Shown here piece after piece: positions 1 to 6,805 of a stretch of DNA of 9,604 bases (positions are counted from its first letter, which is position 1; every line of letters begins with the position of its first letter). This DNA is from an uncultured Chlorobiaceae bacterium (GTDB lineage Bacteria > Bacteroidota > Chlorobiia > Chlorobiales > Chlorobiaceae). The position numbers and the translations under genes were made by a program. The notes under the pieces are model-generated. The model saw nothing but the letters and a program-made list of their open reading frames with translations, was not told the DNA's origin and did not search any database. The stretch covers positions 1 to 9,604 of the forward strand of contig CAILXE010000272.1 in assembly GCA_903838095.1 (NCBI GenBank). Direction: 5' to 3'.

Positions 1-2
1 CC

Positions 3-848
3 TATATCAAGCGTTATAATGAGCAGAATGAATACGATCTTCTTGTTGTTGACTGTGCACCTACCGGTGAAACTCTTCGTCTTCTCTCTCTGCCTGAAAC
101 ATTCGGATGGTTTATCAAGATGATTCGTAATGTTGAAAAATTCATGGTCAAACCAGTTATCAGGCCTCTTGCTAAAAAAGTTAACAAGATAAATGATTTC
201 GTGGCTCCTGTGGAAGTTTATGACAAGGTTGATAACCTCTTCTCTTCAACAGAGGGGATTATTGACTTGCTTGCTGACAGCTCCAAAACAACCATGCGTT
301 TGGTTATGAATCCGGAAAAGATGGTTATCAAGGAGTCCATGCGTGCCCTGACCTATCTTAATCTTTATGGTATTACTGTTGACAGGATTACCATTAACCG
401 TGTCATGCCTGATCAGAGCCCCGATCCTTATTTCCAGAAGTGGCGTGCTATTCAGCAGAAGTATATTGAGCAGATACAGGAAGCCTTTGCTCCGATTCCT
501 ATTGCCGAAGTCCCTTTGTTTGATGATGAAGTTGTCGGTCTGGCCATGCTTCGCAGAGTAGGTCAGAAAGTCTACGAAGAAAAGAATCCTCTTGATGTAT
601 TTTTCAACGAGAATCCGATTGATATCAAAAAGGTATCCGACGGTCACTATAAAGTGCGTGTGAGATTGCCCTTTATGGAGCACATGGGACTTGAACCGAA
701 GATTCTTAAACTTGGCGATGATCTTACGATTCGTATCGGTGATTACCAGAAGATTGTTGCTTTGCCGATTTTCCTGGCAGGGATGGACTCAACGGGAGCC
801 TCTTATGAAGACAAGTGGCTCAGTATTGATTTCGCGAAGGCAAAATAA
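3..848 (+). CDS. ArsA/GET3-family ATPase, 5' part missing
   Basis: The reading frame is open from the left edge, so the gene starts outside the window; 281 residues are visible. The fragment opens with [16 protein letters not shown] (visible residues 17-32), the switch II signature of ArsA/GET3 ATPases. The P-loop must lie in the missing N-terminus. A block at about residues 99-135, ending in INRVMP, matches the segment that contacts the nucleotide base in GET3-like proteins. The last ~77 residues (about 205-281) form a beta-rich tail resembling the HSP20-like domain found at the C-terminus of many bacterial ArsA homologues. Family members use ATP-driven dimer changes to carry membrane proteins (GET3) or to power ArsB arsenite export (ArsA). 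No arsB, arsC or arsR is visible, so a role in arsenic resistance is not supported; a chaperone-like role is an inference. The gene ends at a strong terminator. Family confidence is high, function low. Confidence 0.9.
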   Translation, partial: YIKRYNEQNEYDLLVVDCAPTGETLRLLSLPETFGWFIKMIRNVEKFMVKPVIRPLAKKVNKINDFVAPVEVYDKVDNLFSSTEGIIDLLADSSKTTMRLVMNPEKMVIKESMRALTYLNLYGITVDRITINRVMPDQSPDPYFQKWRAIQQKYIEQIQEAFAPIPIAEVPLFDDEVVGLAMLRRVGQKVYEEKNPLDVFFNENPIDIKKVSDGHYKVRVRLPFMEHMGLEPKILKLGDDLTIRIGDYQKIVALPIFLAGMDSTGASYEDKWLSIDFAKAK

Positions 849-891
849 TTTTTGTGCTTCCGCCAGTTCTCCATTCAGCGTTAGCTGCAAT

Positions 892-920
892 AAAAAACCT
901 GCTTTCACAGCAGGTTTTTT
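892..920. terminator. Bidirectional intrinsic terminator between arsA-like gene and serA
   Basis: A perfect 12-bp inverted repeat (892-903 against 909-920) encloses the 5-base loop TTCAC. The stem core is CCTGCT/AGCAGG, flanked by six A on the left and six T on the right, so it gives a hairpin plus U-tract on either strand. It lies 44 bp after the ArsA-like stop codon and 26 bp after the convergent serA stop codon, and so serves both genes. Confidence 0.92.
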
Positions 921-945
921 ATTGGGCATTTGTTGTGTTAGATAT

Positions 946-2526
946 TTAAAGCGACACAAGACTCGCAACGTCAACGCCATCAACATTTCTGATTTCGTCA
1001 AGAAGCGCAGGTTTTACTGCCCCATCAACCACAATAGCAGTCATGGCAACTTTTTGTTCTTCATCCCTGGAAAGCGCCACGTATGCCACATTAAGGTTAT
1101 GCTGCAACAAGAGCTGGGTGACATTGGCGATGACGCCAGGTTTGTCAATATTATTATAGATAATGATATTGCCTTCTGGCTTGAATTCCACAAGAAACTG
1201 ATCAATCATGACAATGCGAACCTCTTTGTCGCCAAAAACGGTTCCGCCAATCATCCGTTTTGCGGTTGCACTTTCAAGTTCTATGCGGATCAGGTTGGTA
1301 TAGTCCAGGTTTTCCTTTTCAAACTTCTGGTTCAGGCTGATACCGCACTCCTTGGCCATGGTGAATGCGTTGATGTAATTGGTATCCTTTGACTGAAAGA
1401 TGTCAAGAAATCCTTTAAGAGCTGCCGCTGTAATGACTTCATTAAATTTCTGAAGGAATTCACCCGAAGTCCTGACAGTCATCTTGTTTGCGTCAGGCGG
1501 GGCCATTTGTGCCAGTGTGGCGCCAAGCTTTTCAGCAAGGTTGAGATACGACTGAACGCCTGGTACCTGGGCCAGTTCTACGGCAGACGCATTGACCGCC
1601 CCTTCGAGTCTTCCGGATTTCTTCCATTCGACAATCTGTTGGGCAATCTGAACGGCCACTTTTTCCTGTGCTTCGATCGTGGATGCAGCAATGTGCGGTG
1701 TTGCAATCACCTGATCAAGTTTCAGCAGGGCGTTGTCCGGGTTGACCGGCTCTGTCTCAAAAACATCAAGCGCAACAGCGGACACTTTTCCGGAGATTAT
1801 AGCTTCTGCAAGGTCAGCTTCATTAATGATTCCGCCTCTGGCGCAATTAATGATGATAACCCCTTCTTTCATCAGCTCAAATGTCTCTTTCGCAATCAGG
1901 TTTCGGGTTGATTCGTTGAGCGAAGAATGGATAGTGATAACATCAGCATTGATAAAATTTTCATGCAGGGGAAGTAAATCGATATTAAGTTGTGCGGCGT
2001 ACTCGTCTGGAATCATCGGGTCATAGGCAATTGTTTTCATGCCAAATGCCTGCATGCGTGATGCCACCTCACGGCCGATTTTGCCAAGTCCGATTATGGA
2101 AAGGGTTTTGCCTTCAAGTTCTACTCCAGTAAACTTTGTCTTGTTCCAGTGCCCCTGTTTCAGGTCTGCGGTTGCCTGGGGTATGCGGCGGGCGGCAGAA
2201 AGCATCATGGCACAGGTGTGCTCGGCAGCGGAAACTGTATTTCCTCCCGGCGTATTCATGACAATAATACCTTTGCGGGTTGCCGCCTCAATATCGATAT
2301 TGTCGACGCCTGCTCCTGCTCTGCCGATAAGCTGGAGTTTTGTTCCGTACTCAAGAATTTCGGCGGTAACTTTGGTTGCGCTTCTGACGATCAGCTTGTC
2401 AAATTCTCCGATGATCTCTTTGAGCTCGTCCTTGCTGATTTTCGGTCTTTCAGTTACTTCAAAACCATTTTGTGCGAGGATTTGACCGCATTGAGGATCA
2501 ACGCCGTCAGTGATCAGTACTTTCAT
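946..2526 (-). CDS. serA: D-3-phosphoglycerate dehydrogenase, long form with ACT domain
   Basis: This enzyme oxidises 3-phosphoglycerate to 3-phosphohydroxypyruvate with NAD, the first step of serine synthesis in the cytoplasm. It has 526 residues, the usual size of the long (type I) form. The NAD-binding glycine motif is G146-L-G-K-I-G151, with the adenosine-ribose acidic residue D169 about 18 residues on. The catalytic triad is R230 (in NCARGG), E259 (in DVFETEP) and H278 (in TPHIAAST), with spacing as in PHGDH. Residues of about 315-450 form the intervening allosteric substrate-binding domain. An ACT domain follows from about 452 (IIIYNNIDKPGVIANV), which commonly mediates serine feedback. 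The ATG at 2524-2526 starts directly with MKVLITDGVD, as expected for the family. No clear Shine-Dalgarno sequence precedes it, but a TATAAT box lies 29 bp upstream. It diverges from the DAHP synthase gene. No serB or serC is visible. Confidence 0.97.
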   Translation of the reverse strand: MKVLITDGVDPQCGQILAQNGFEVTERPKISKDELKEIIGEFDKLIVRSATKVTAEILEYGTKLQLIGRAGAGVDNIDIEAATRKGIIVMNTPGGNTVSAAEHTCAMMLSAARRIPQATADLKQGHWNKTKFTGVELEGKTLSIIGLGKIGREVASRMQAFGMKTIAYDPMIPDEYAAQLNIDLLPLHENFINADVITIHSSLNESTRNLIAKETFELMKEGVIIINCARGGIINEADLAEAIISGKVSAVALDVFETEPVNPDNALLKLDQVIATPHIAASTIEAQEKVAVQIAQQIVEWKKSGRLEGAVNASAVELAQVPGVQSYLNLAEKLGATLAQMAPPDANKMTVRTSGEFLQKFNEVITAAALKGFLDIFQSKDTNYINAFTMAKECGISLNQKFEKENLDYTNLIRIELESATAKRMIGGTVFGDKEVRIVMIDQFLVEFKPEGNIIIYNNIDKPGVIANVTQLLLQHNLNVAYVALSRDEEQKVAMTAIVVDGAVKPALLDEIRNVDGVDVASLVSL

Positions 2527-2555
2527 GTCGCTTTGTTTATTTTTGATTGCCTGGA

Positions 2556-2561
2556 ATTATA
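2556..2561 (-). promoter_or_regulatory. Probable serA promoter -10 box
   Basis: On the minus strand this reads TATAAT, an exact match to the -10 consensus, 29 bp before the serA start codon, implying a leader of about 20-25 bases. The -35 region at 16-18 bp spacing (TTCTTT or similar) is a poor match, so an activator may be needed or the site may be coincidental in AT-rich DNA. Confidence 0.45.
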
Positions 2562-2657
2562 TAAACCAGTGTTAATATAAAGAAAATTTATCGCACCTTG
2601 CCTGCCGAACTCAGGAATCGTCGTCTGTGAATTTATAGCTTCGGCGGCTCATTATTG

Positions 2658-2671
2658 ATATACTATATACT
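2658..2671 (+). promoter_or_regulatory. Candidate -10 region for the DAHP synthase gene
   Basis: The 7-base unit ATATACT occurs twice in tandem, giving two overlapping TATACT hexamers (5 of 6 to the -10 consensus) 60-73 bases before the start codon. No good -35 is seen at the proper spacing; the sequence upstream is GC-rich (TTCGGCGGC). This is weak evidence in an AT-rich spacer. Nothing resembling a TyrR box or an attenuation leader was found: the only upstream micro-frame (ATG at 2707, five codons) has no aromatic codons. Confidence 0.25.
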
Positions 2672-2730
2672 GGTTTTTTTTATCTTCCATTCTGAAAATT
2701 TTATTGATGTTGTTAGTATTGTAAAAACGA

Positions 2731-3783
2731 ATGGAACAGTTACATGATTTAAGGGTTTCACGAATTATTCGTCTTCCTTCACCGAGGGCGCTCAAGGAGA
2801 TGTTGCCTGTGGGTGAGCAAGTAGCCAATACGGTTACTGCCGGACGTCGCGAAGTTGAACGCATTTTGACTGGCAAAGATGCGAAAATGCTGGTTATTGT
2901 TGGGCCCTGTTCTATTCACGATGTTGATGCCGCTCTTGAGTATGCAGAGAAGCTTGCGGTGTTGCGTTCTGAGCTGCAACAGGATCTCTGCATCATGATG
3001 CGGGTCTATTTTGAGAAGCCGCGCACAACAGTCGGCTGGAAAGGCTTTATCAATGATCCTCATCTTGATGATACTTATGATATAGAGCATGGTCTTTTTC
3101 ATGCAAGAAAGCTTTTACTTGAAATTAATGACATGGGATTGCCTGCGGCGACAGAATTTCTTGATCCTATTACTCCCCAGTATGTAGCCGATGTCGTGAG
3201 TTGGGCAGCAATTGGCGCAAGAACCATTGAATCCCAGACGCACAGGCAGATGGCAAGTGGTCTTTCAATGCCTGTAGGTTTCAAGAACTCTACTGATGGT
3301 CGCATCAACGTTGCCGTCGATGCTATTCGCTCCGCTATGCATCCGCACAGCTTTCTCGGAATCGACCAGGAAGGGCACAGCAGCGTCATTACCACAAAAG
3401 GGAATCCGTTTGGCCATCTTGTCCTGCGTGGCGGTGAAAAACCGAATTATGATGCTGAAAGTATTGCAGATGCTGAATCATGGATTGAAAAGGCAGGCCT
3501 GCAGCCGTCACTTCTGGTCGATTGCAGCCATGCCAATTCAGGGAAAAAACACGAGAGGCAGTTGACTGTTTGGGAGAACATTCTGAAACAGAAAAGCGAA
3601 GGGAACCAAAGCATTGTGGGGGTTATGATAGAGAGTAATATTTATTGTGGAAACCAGCCATTCCCTGAGGATCCTGAAAAGCTCAGGTATGGAGTATCAA
3701 TAACTGATGAATGCCTTTCATGGGAAGAGACCGAACGCATGCTCCGCAAAGGAGCTGAGGTGATGCGTACGCTCGGGCACTAA
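2731..3783 (+). CDS. aroG: 3-deoxy-7-phosphoheptulonate (DAHP) synthase, class I alpha
   Basis: This enzyme condenses phosphoenolpyruvate with erythrose 4-phosphate to DAHP, the committed step of the shikimate pathway. The 350-residue length equals that of E. coli AroG. Metal ligands are C60 (in GPCSIHD), H267 (in DCSHANS), E301 (in MIESN) and D326 (in SITDEC). Substrate-binding motifs are R91 and K96-P-R98, [11 protein letters not shown] (162-172), K185 (in GFKNSTDG) and LRGG (232-235). The N-terminal segment [13 protein letters not shown] aligns with the E. coli start, which supports the ATG at 2731 although no Shine-Dalgarno is visible. The C-terminal half ([29 protein letters not shown]) looks closer to AroF than to AroG, so the feedback amino acid cannot be assigned and the symbol could be aroF. 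There is no fused chorismate mutase. A GNAT-like gene follows after 27 bp, probably in the same transcript. Confidence 0.96.
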   Translation: MEQLHDLRVSRIIRLPSPRALKEMLPVGEQVANTVTAGRREVERILTGKDAKMLVIVGPCSIHDVDAALEYAEKLAVLRSELQQDLCIMMRVYFEKPRTTVGWKGFINDPHLDDTYDIEHGLFHARKLLLEINDMGLPAATEFLDPITPQYVADVVSWAAIGARTIESQTHRQMASGLSMPVGFKNSTDGRINVAVDAIRSAMHPHSFLGIDQEGHSSVITTKGNPFGHLVLRGGEKPNYDAESIADAESWIEKAGLQPSLLVDCSHANSGKKHERQLTVWENILKQKSEGNQSIVGVMIESNIYCGNQPFPEDPEKLRYGVSITDECLSWEETERMLRKGAEVMRTLGH

Positions 3784-3810
3784 TTTTTTACAACTTAAAG
3801 GCCAAGTGAT

Positions 3811-4944
3811 ATGACTGTTGAAATTAGACAAGTCCAGAATAAAAAGGAGAAGAAGCAGTTTATCACCTTTGCGTGGCAGATCTATCGCAATGATCCTGCG
3901 CTCAAGAAGCACTGGGTGCCCCCGGTTATTGATGATTACATGAAAACCCTTGATACAAAGGTGTTCCCCTTGTATGAACATGCTGATCTTGCAATGTTTA
4001 CTGCATGGAAGGATGGCGTTATGGCGGGGACTATTGCCGCAATCGAAAATCGCAGGCATAATGCATTCCATGCTGATAAAGTTGGGTTCTGGGGTTTTTT
4101 TGAGTGTATCAATGATCAGAGTGTTGCCAATGCCCTGTTTGATGCCGCCGCCGGATGGCTGAAAAAAAAGGGATTGAATGCCATGCGCGGTCCAGTAAGC
4201 CCATCCATGAACGATCAGTGCGGTATGCTGACGAAAGGATATGACAGTCCGCCAGTTTTTCTTATGCTTTATAACCCGCCGTACTACAATGACCTTGTCT
4301 TGAAATATGGTCACCATGTCGGCCAGGAGCTTCTTGCATGGTATATTGACCAGAAACTGATTGATATAGAACGCTTGCGTCGTATTTCGGAACATGTCAA
4401 GAAAAGGGAAGGACTGACGGTACGAATTATGAACATGAAGGATTTTGATCGTGAAATTGACCGTATACGTGAAATCTACAATAAGGCATGGGAGAAGAAC
4501 TGGGGCTTTGTGCCCATGACGAACAAAGAATTTGATTTTCTTGCAAAAAGTCTCAAGCCACTTGCAAACCCTCATTACATCTACTTTGTTGAGGATCGGA
4601 ACAAGCGAACGGTCGGTTTTTCGTTGTCGCTTCCTGATGTCAACCAGGCGCTGAAGCATGTGAATGGTAACCCGTTTTCACCTCTTGGTTTGCTGAAATA
4701 TCTCTGGTACAGCCGCAATATTTCAATGGTTCGTACCATCACGATGGGTGTGCTTCCGGAATATCGTAACAAAGGTGTCGACAGTATTCTCAATACGGCG
4801 ATTGCTGATTATGGAGGAAAACACGGTGTTTTTGCCAGTGAAATGAGCTGGGTGCTTAAAGCGAATGAGGCGATGAGCAAACTGGCCAAAGTCATTGGCG
4901 GAGAGCCATACAAGGAGTATGTTATTTACGAGGCTGATCTGTAG
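3811..4944 (+). CDS. GNAT-superfamily-like protein (YghO-like), substrate unknown
   Basis: This 377-residue protein belongs to a widespread but uncharacterised family, often annotated as a hypothetical or GNAT-type protein and resembling E. coli YghO. It appears to contain two acetyltransferase-like folds. The N-terminal half carries MRGPVSPSMNDQCGML (125-140) and MLYNPPYY (152-159), hallmarks of this family. The C-terminal half carries NKAWEKNWGFVPMT (224-237) and MGVLPEYRNKGVDSIL (312-327), which resembles GNAT motif A where acetyl-CoA pyrophosphate binds, although the canonical Q/RxxGxG/A is degenerate here. No signal peptide or membrane segment is seen, so it is probably cytoplasmic. AAAGG at 3797-3801 lies nine bases before the ATG, a good ribosome site. 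It starts 27 bp after the DAHP synthase stop with no terminator between, so cotranscription is likely, but a role in aromatic synthesis is not shown. It ends at a strong terminator. Confidence 0.8.
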   Translation: MTVEIRQVQNKKEKKQFITFAWQIYRNDPALKKHWVPPVIDDYMKTLDTKVFPLYEHADLAMFTAWKDGVMAGTIAAIENRRHNAFHADKVGFWGFFECINDQSVANALFDAAAGWLKKKGLNAMRGPVSPSMNDQCGMLTKGYDSPPVFLMLYNPPYYNDLVLKYGHHVGQELLAWYIDQKLIDIERLRRISEHVKKREGLTVRIMNMKDFDREIDRIREIYNKAWEKNWGFVPMTNKEFDFLAKSLKPLANPHYIYFVEDRNKRTVGFSLSLPDVNQALKHVNGNPFSPLGLLKYLWYSRNISMVRTITMGVLPEYRNKGVDSILNTAIADYGGKHGVFASEMSWVLKANEAMSKLAKVIGGEPYKEYVIYEADL

Positions 4945-4972
4945 TCTCTTATGATTGAATGGTTCATAATAC

Positions 4973-5005
4973 AAGGAGACGGTTGATTTGACTGTCTCCT
5001 TTTTT
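4973..5005 (+). terminator. Intrinsic terminator after the GNAT-like gene
   Basis: AAGGAGAC (4973-4980) pairs with GTCTCCTT (4994-5001). The stem extends inward by four more pairs, two of them G-U, to a GATTT loop, and is followed by a run of T through 5005. It lies 28 bp after the stop codon and closes the DAHP synthase/GNAT transcription unit. The opposite strand has an A-rich left arm of only two bases, so it is probably one-directional. Confidence 0.88.
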
Positions 5006-5046
5006 GTTAACAGGCGAGTCTCTCTTTTTCGGCAATTCATGCTATC

Positions 5047-5109
5047 CTCCTTTTAAAAGTAAATTTCGTAAGGAGTTAATGAAAGATGGCTGAAGCAGCT
5101 TTGGATTGA
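5047..5109 (+). other. Orphan Shine-Dalgarno site with tiny reading frames and a masking hairpin
   Basis: The 186-bp spacer 5007-5192 holds a near-perfect ribosome site, AAGGAG (5070-5075). It precedes two overlapping ATGs: 5079 (MKDG then stop) and 5086 (MAEAALD then stop, ending at 5109). CTCCTT at 5047-5052 is exactly complementary to this site, with a 17-base loop, and could mask it in RNA. TGCTATCCT at 5040-5048 resembles an extended -10 but overlaps the hairpin arm. It may be a leader peptide, a remnant of a lost gene, or chance. The exported-protein gene 100 bp downstream has no Shine-Dalgarno of its own, which makes this site notable. Confidence 0.3.
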
Positions 5110-5192
5110 ATAATCATTCTGTGATTGCGAGGCGGCACAGCTTTGGTCACACGAGGTTTTGCATTTTTACGTTGATTCTCTTTTAACTAAAC

Positions 5193-5786
5193 ATGGGTCG
5201 TATGAAGATCAGGGTATTGTTTGTCGCTCTGCTTATGATGGTGGCAGCGAACGGGGCGAACGGAGCGGGGAAGAATTATGACATAGAGACAATTGAGGAT
5301 CATGCGCGGGTGCGAGAGTTCAAGTATTTGTCGTACGAAAAACTCTGCGATGAGGTTCAGGATCGGGCAGAGAATGAGATGCTTTCAACCAGCCAGGTCG
5401 CTCAAGAGATTGCCGCTCTGCCAAAAGGCGGTATAGTCTCTACTTGTCTTCTTGGCGATAGCTGGAATTTAGCGAATGGGCCAAATTGGCTCTATATCGT
5501 TACTGATATAGCAGGAAAGGAATTGTTTCGCGGTAAAGGACACTCTCAAAAAGAACCGGCGCCTGTCTATGAAAGGGTCGGTTCTATTTCACGACGGCGA
5601 TCAGGATCGGTCATTCGCACCCGGGAGCGCAAGGTAGCTCCAGAAAAAACTCCGTTCGGCGCCCCTGTTTTTTCATCGACAGACGCTATCCGACTCCAGT
5701 CAGCAGTACCTGATTCGTTCAGGGTTTATGTCGTGGATATATCAAACAAGAAGCGTTGTTCTTATTTGTTGACGAAAGAGAAGTAA
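5193..5786 (+). CDS. Unrecognised exported protein
   Basis: I do not recognise this 197-residue protein. The N-terminus is a typical signal peptide: basic start (MGRMKIR), hydrophobic core (VLFVALLMMVAA), then NGANGA, with cleavage likely near residue 23-26. It lacks a lipobox, so a periplasmic or secreted location is inferred. The mature part is mixed: an acidic, probably helical segment (about 30-76), a segment with hydrophobic strands around GGIVSTCLLGDSW and NWLYIVTDIAGKELF (79-112), a basic linker (RRRSGSVIRTRERK, 134-147), and a last strand-rich part with FRVYVVDIS (176-184). Cysteines are C52, C85 and C189. The ATG at 5193 has no Shine-Dalgarno; an in-frame ATG at 5202 (MKIRVLF) would give an equally good signal peptide. 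The GANGANGA stretch is coded by a 9-bp tandem repeat at 5247-5264. The gene stands alone between two terminators. The signal peptide and clean flanks support a real gene. Confidence 0.7.
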   Translation: MGRMKIRVLFVALLMMVAANGANGAGKNYDIETIEDHARVREFKYLSYEKLCDEVQDRAENEMLSTSQVAQEIAALPKGGIVSTCLLGDSWNLANGPNWLYIVTDIAGKELFRGKGHSQKEPAPVYERVGSISRRRSGSVIRTRERKVAPEKTPFGAPVFSSTDAIRLQSAVPDSFRVYVVDISNKKRCSYLLTKEK

Positions 5787-5804
5787 TACTTGATGAAATC
5801 ACTG

Positions 5805-5840
5805 AAAAGAAAAGCCCCCGTTTTTGGGGGGCTTTCTTTT
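5805..5840. terminator. Bidirectional intrinsic terminator between exported-protein and porin-like genes
   Basis: AAAGCCCCC (5811-5819) pairs with GGGGGCTTT (5827-5835) around a GTTTTTG loop. With one bulged A the stem extends outward through GAAAA/TTTTC-like sequence to 5805 and 5840. The right arm ends in CTTTCTTTT, and the reverse strand ends in GCTTTTCTTTTC, so both directions have a U-rich tail. It lies 18 bp after the exported-protein stop and 49 bp from the end of the convergent porin-like gene. Confidence 0.9.
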
Positions 5841-5889
5841 GAAGATTCATCCAACGAAAAAATGGCCAATCGTAATAAAAAGTAATTAC

Positions 5890-6561
5890 TTAGAATGAAG
5901 CCATAAAGACAAGGTTTGATTTTTCGGTGTCGGGGTTGTACACGTAAGAGGCACTGTAGCTTTCTTTCGTTACGGTTATGCCGACATTAACGACATTAAA
6001 GCCGGTTCCTTGTCCCGGAGCATACTGGAGTTCATCACCTGCCCCGACAAAAGCTTTCGCGGTGTATTTGTCCTTATCGTAAAACTTGTAACCGGCTTCA
6101 AAATACTTTGCATTATCATAATCATTGCCGGCAACGTTAATTGCAGCAAGCAGGCTGAGATTGTCTTTTGCGTAGCTTCCACAGACCTCAATGGTGTTTG
6201 GGCCGTCGCTGGAAAAATCAAAAGTCCGATTGTTGTCTGGAACCGGGATATAATAATCAGTCACCGTCAGACTGAATGGTCCTGCCGGTATTGTGACATA
6301 AAGATCGGTCTCCTGATATCTGCTGTTCCCGTCACTTTCGCTGACGGCATAAGATCCCCAGGCGCCAACAACCAGACCTGTATTCGGGCAAGTATAGGAA
6401 AGAGCGGGCTGAATCGCAGGCGAGTTACCTGCTTCAGTACCTCTCCATACATAGCTGCTGACAATATCTGCTCCGATTTTAAATCCTTCAGCCTGGGCGG
6501 TTCCGCTCAATCCTGCAAACAGAGCAACCGCAAGACTTAATAGCTTTGCTGTTTTTTTCAT
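5890..6561 (-). CDS. TorF/Gcw_chp-family outer-membrane beta-barrel protein
   Basis: This 223-residue protein has a clear signal peptide (MKKTAKLLSLAVALFAG, then GTAQA) with cleavage after A24. The mature start GFKIGADIVSSYVWRGTEAG...PAIQPALSY fits the Gcw_chp/TorF family of putative porins, whose members have an aromatic-R-G motif (here VWRG, 38-41) followed by PAIQ. The rest alternates polar and hydrophobic residues as in beta strands, and the chain ends in phenylalanine (MASF), the usual insertion signal for outer-membrane barrels. Two cysteines (C58, C127) could form a disulfide. The start is supported by AGAAGG on the minus strand (plus-strand 6570-6575), eight bases before the ATG. It is monocistronic, with a bidirectional terminator downstream and a long AT-rich promoter region shared with a divergent RsbW-like gene. 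Transport substrate is unknown; the family is characterised mainly by sequence. Confidence 0.85.
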   Translation of the reverse strand: MKKTAKLLSLAVALFAGLSGTAQAEGFKIGADIVSSYVWRGTEAGNSPAIQPALSYTCPNTGLVVGAWGSYAVSESDGNSRYQETDLYVTIPAGPFSLTVTDYYIPVPDNNRTFDFSSDGPNTIEVCGSYAKDNLSLLAAINVAGNDYDNAKYFEAGYKFYDKDKYTAKAFVGAGDELQYAPGQGTGFNVVNVGITVTKESYSASYVYNPDTEKSNLVFMASF

Positions 6562-6607
6562 TGTCCTATCCTTCTGTATGATTGTTGTTATGTGGTATTG
6601 ACTTTTC

Positions 6608-6619
6608 CTCTTTAAAGAG
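6608..6619. promoter_or_regulatory. 12-bp palindrome in divergent AT-rich promoter region
   Basis: CTCTTTAAAGAG is a perfect palindrome 47 bp upstream of the porin-like start codon. It could be an operator for a dimeric regulator of either divergent gene. TTGACT at 6598-6603 nearby resembles a plus-strand -35, but no good -10 lies at 16-18 bp. Function is unproven. Confidence 0.25.
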
Positions 6620-6696
6620 AATTTTAATTACTGAATATAAATAATTGATTTTTCTCTTCAAAAGGCTAATTTTATTAAGGGATGTGTTTTTGTTAT

Positions 6697-6709
6697 CTTA
6701 ATAATTAAG
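6697..6709. promoter_or_regulatory. 13-bp AT-rich palindrome upstream of the RsbW-like gene
   Basis: CTTAATAATTAAG is a perfect inverted repeat of 6 + 1 + 6 bases. Without a usable RNA loop, it looks more like a DNA-binding site than a hairpin. TTAAGG also occurs 30 bp upstream at 6675-6680, giving a direct repeat with 6705-6710. It lies about 100 bp before the chosen start codon, a plausible operator or promoter position. Palindromes of this kind also arise by chance in AT-rich DNA. Confidence 0.25.
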
Positions 6710-6791
6710 GTAATGGCTCTTTTTGGCGTATTTTGGCGCCTCTCTTGTTTCGTTGTACATTTCGCATTGAAATCTTATAAGGCAGTGAATC

Positions 6792-6796
6792 AGGAG
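6792..6796 (+). promoter_or_regulatory. Shine-Dalgarno site deciding the RsbW-like start
   Basis: AGGAG lies nine bases before the ATG at 6806. The alternative in-frame ATG at 6713 is preceded by AAGG (6707-6710) only two bases away, too close for good initiation. The 31 residues it would add (MALFGVFWRLSCF...) are not typical of the family. Confidence 0.8.
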
Positions 6797-6805
6797 TTGA
6801 CACTC

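Noticed and set aside
246..683. A 145-codon minus-strand frame inside the ArsA-like gene
   Set aside because: It is antisense to conserved ArsA sequence, and its composition and lack of motifs mark it as a shadow.
691..1392. A 233-codon plus-strand frame running from the ArsA-like gene into serA
   Set aside because: It reads straight through the bidirectional terminator and is out of frame with, or antisense to, two well-supported genes.
2039..2580. Two overlapping plus-strand frames of about 145 codons opposite serA
   Set aside because: Both are antisense to the conserved NAD-binding half of SerA, without a ribosome site or domain.
2601..2648. Possible riboswitch or attenuator upstream of the DAHP synthase gene
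   Set aside because: Only a 6-bp inverted repeat with a 30-base gap was found, with no T-run, no aromatic-codon leader peptide and no T-box motif.
3718..4659. A 313-codon open frame on the minus strand, opposite the GNAT-like gene
   Set aside because: It lies antisense to a gene with family motifs and a good ribosome site, has no recognisable domain, and crosses the end of the DAHP synthase gene.
5079..5109. A genuine small protein gene
   Set aside because: The frames are 4 and 7 codons long. They are reported only as an unusual site, not as a coding gene.
6010..6540. A 176-codon plus-strand frame opposite the porin-like gene
   Set aside because: The minus-strand frame has a signal peptide, family motif, ribosome site and terminal phenylalanine; the opposite frame has nothing recognisable.
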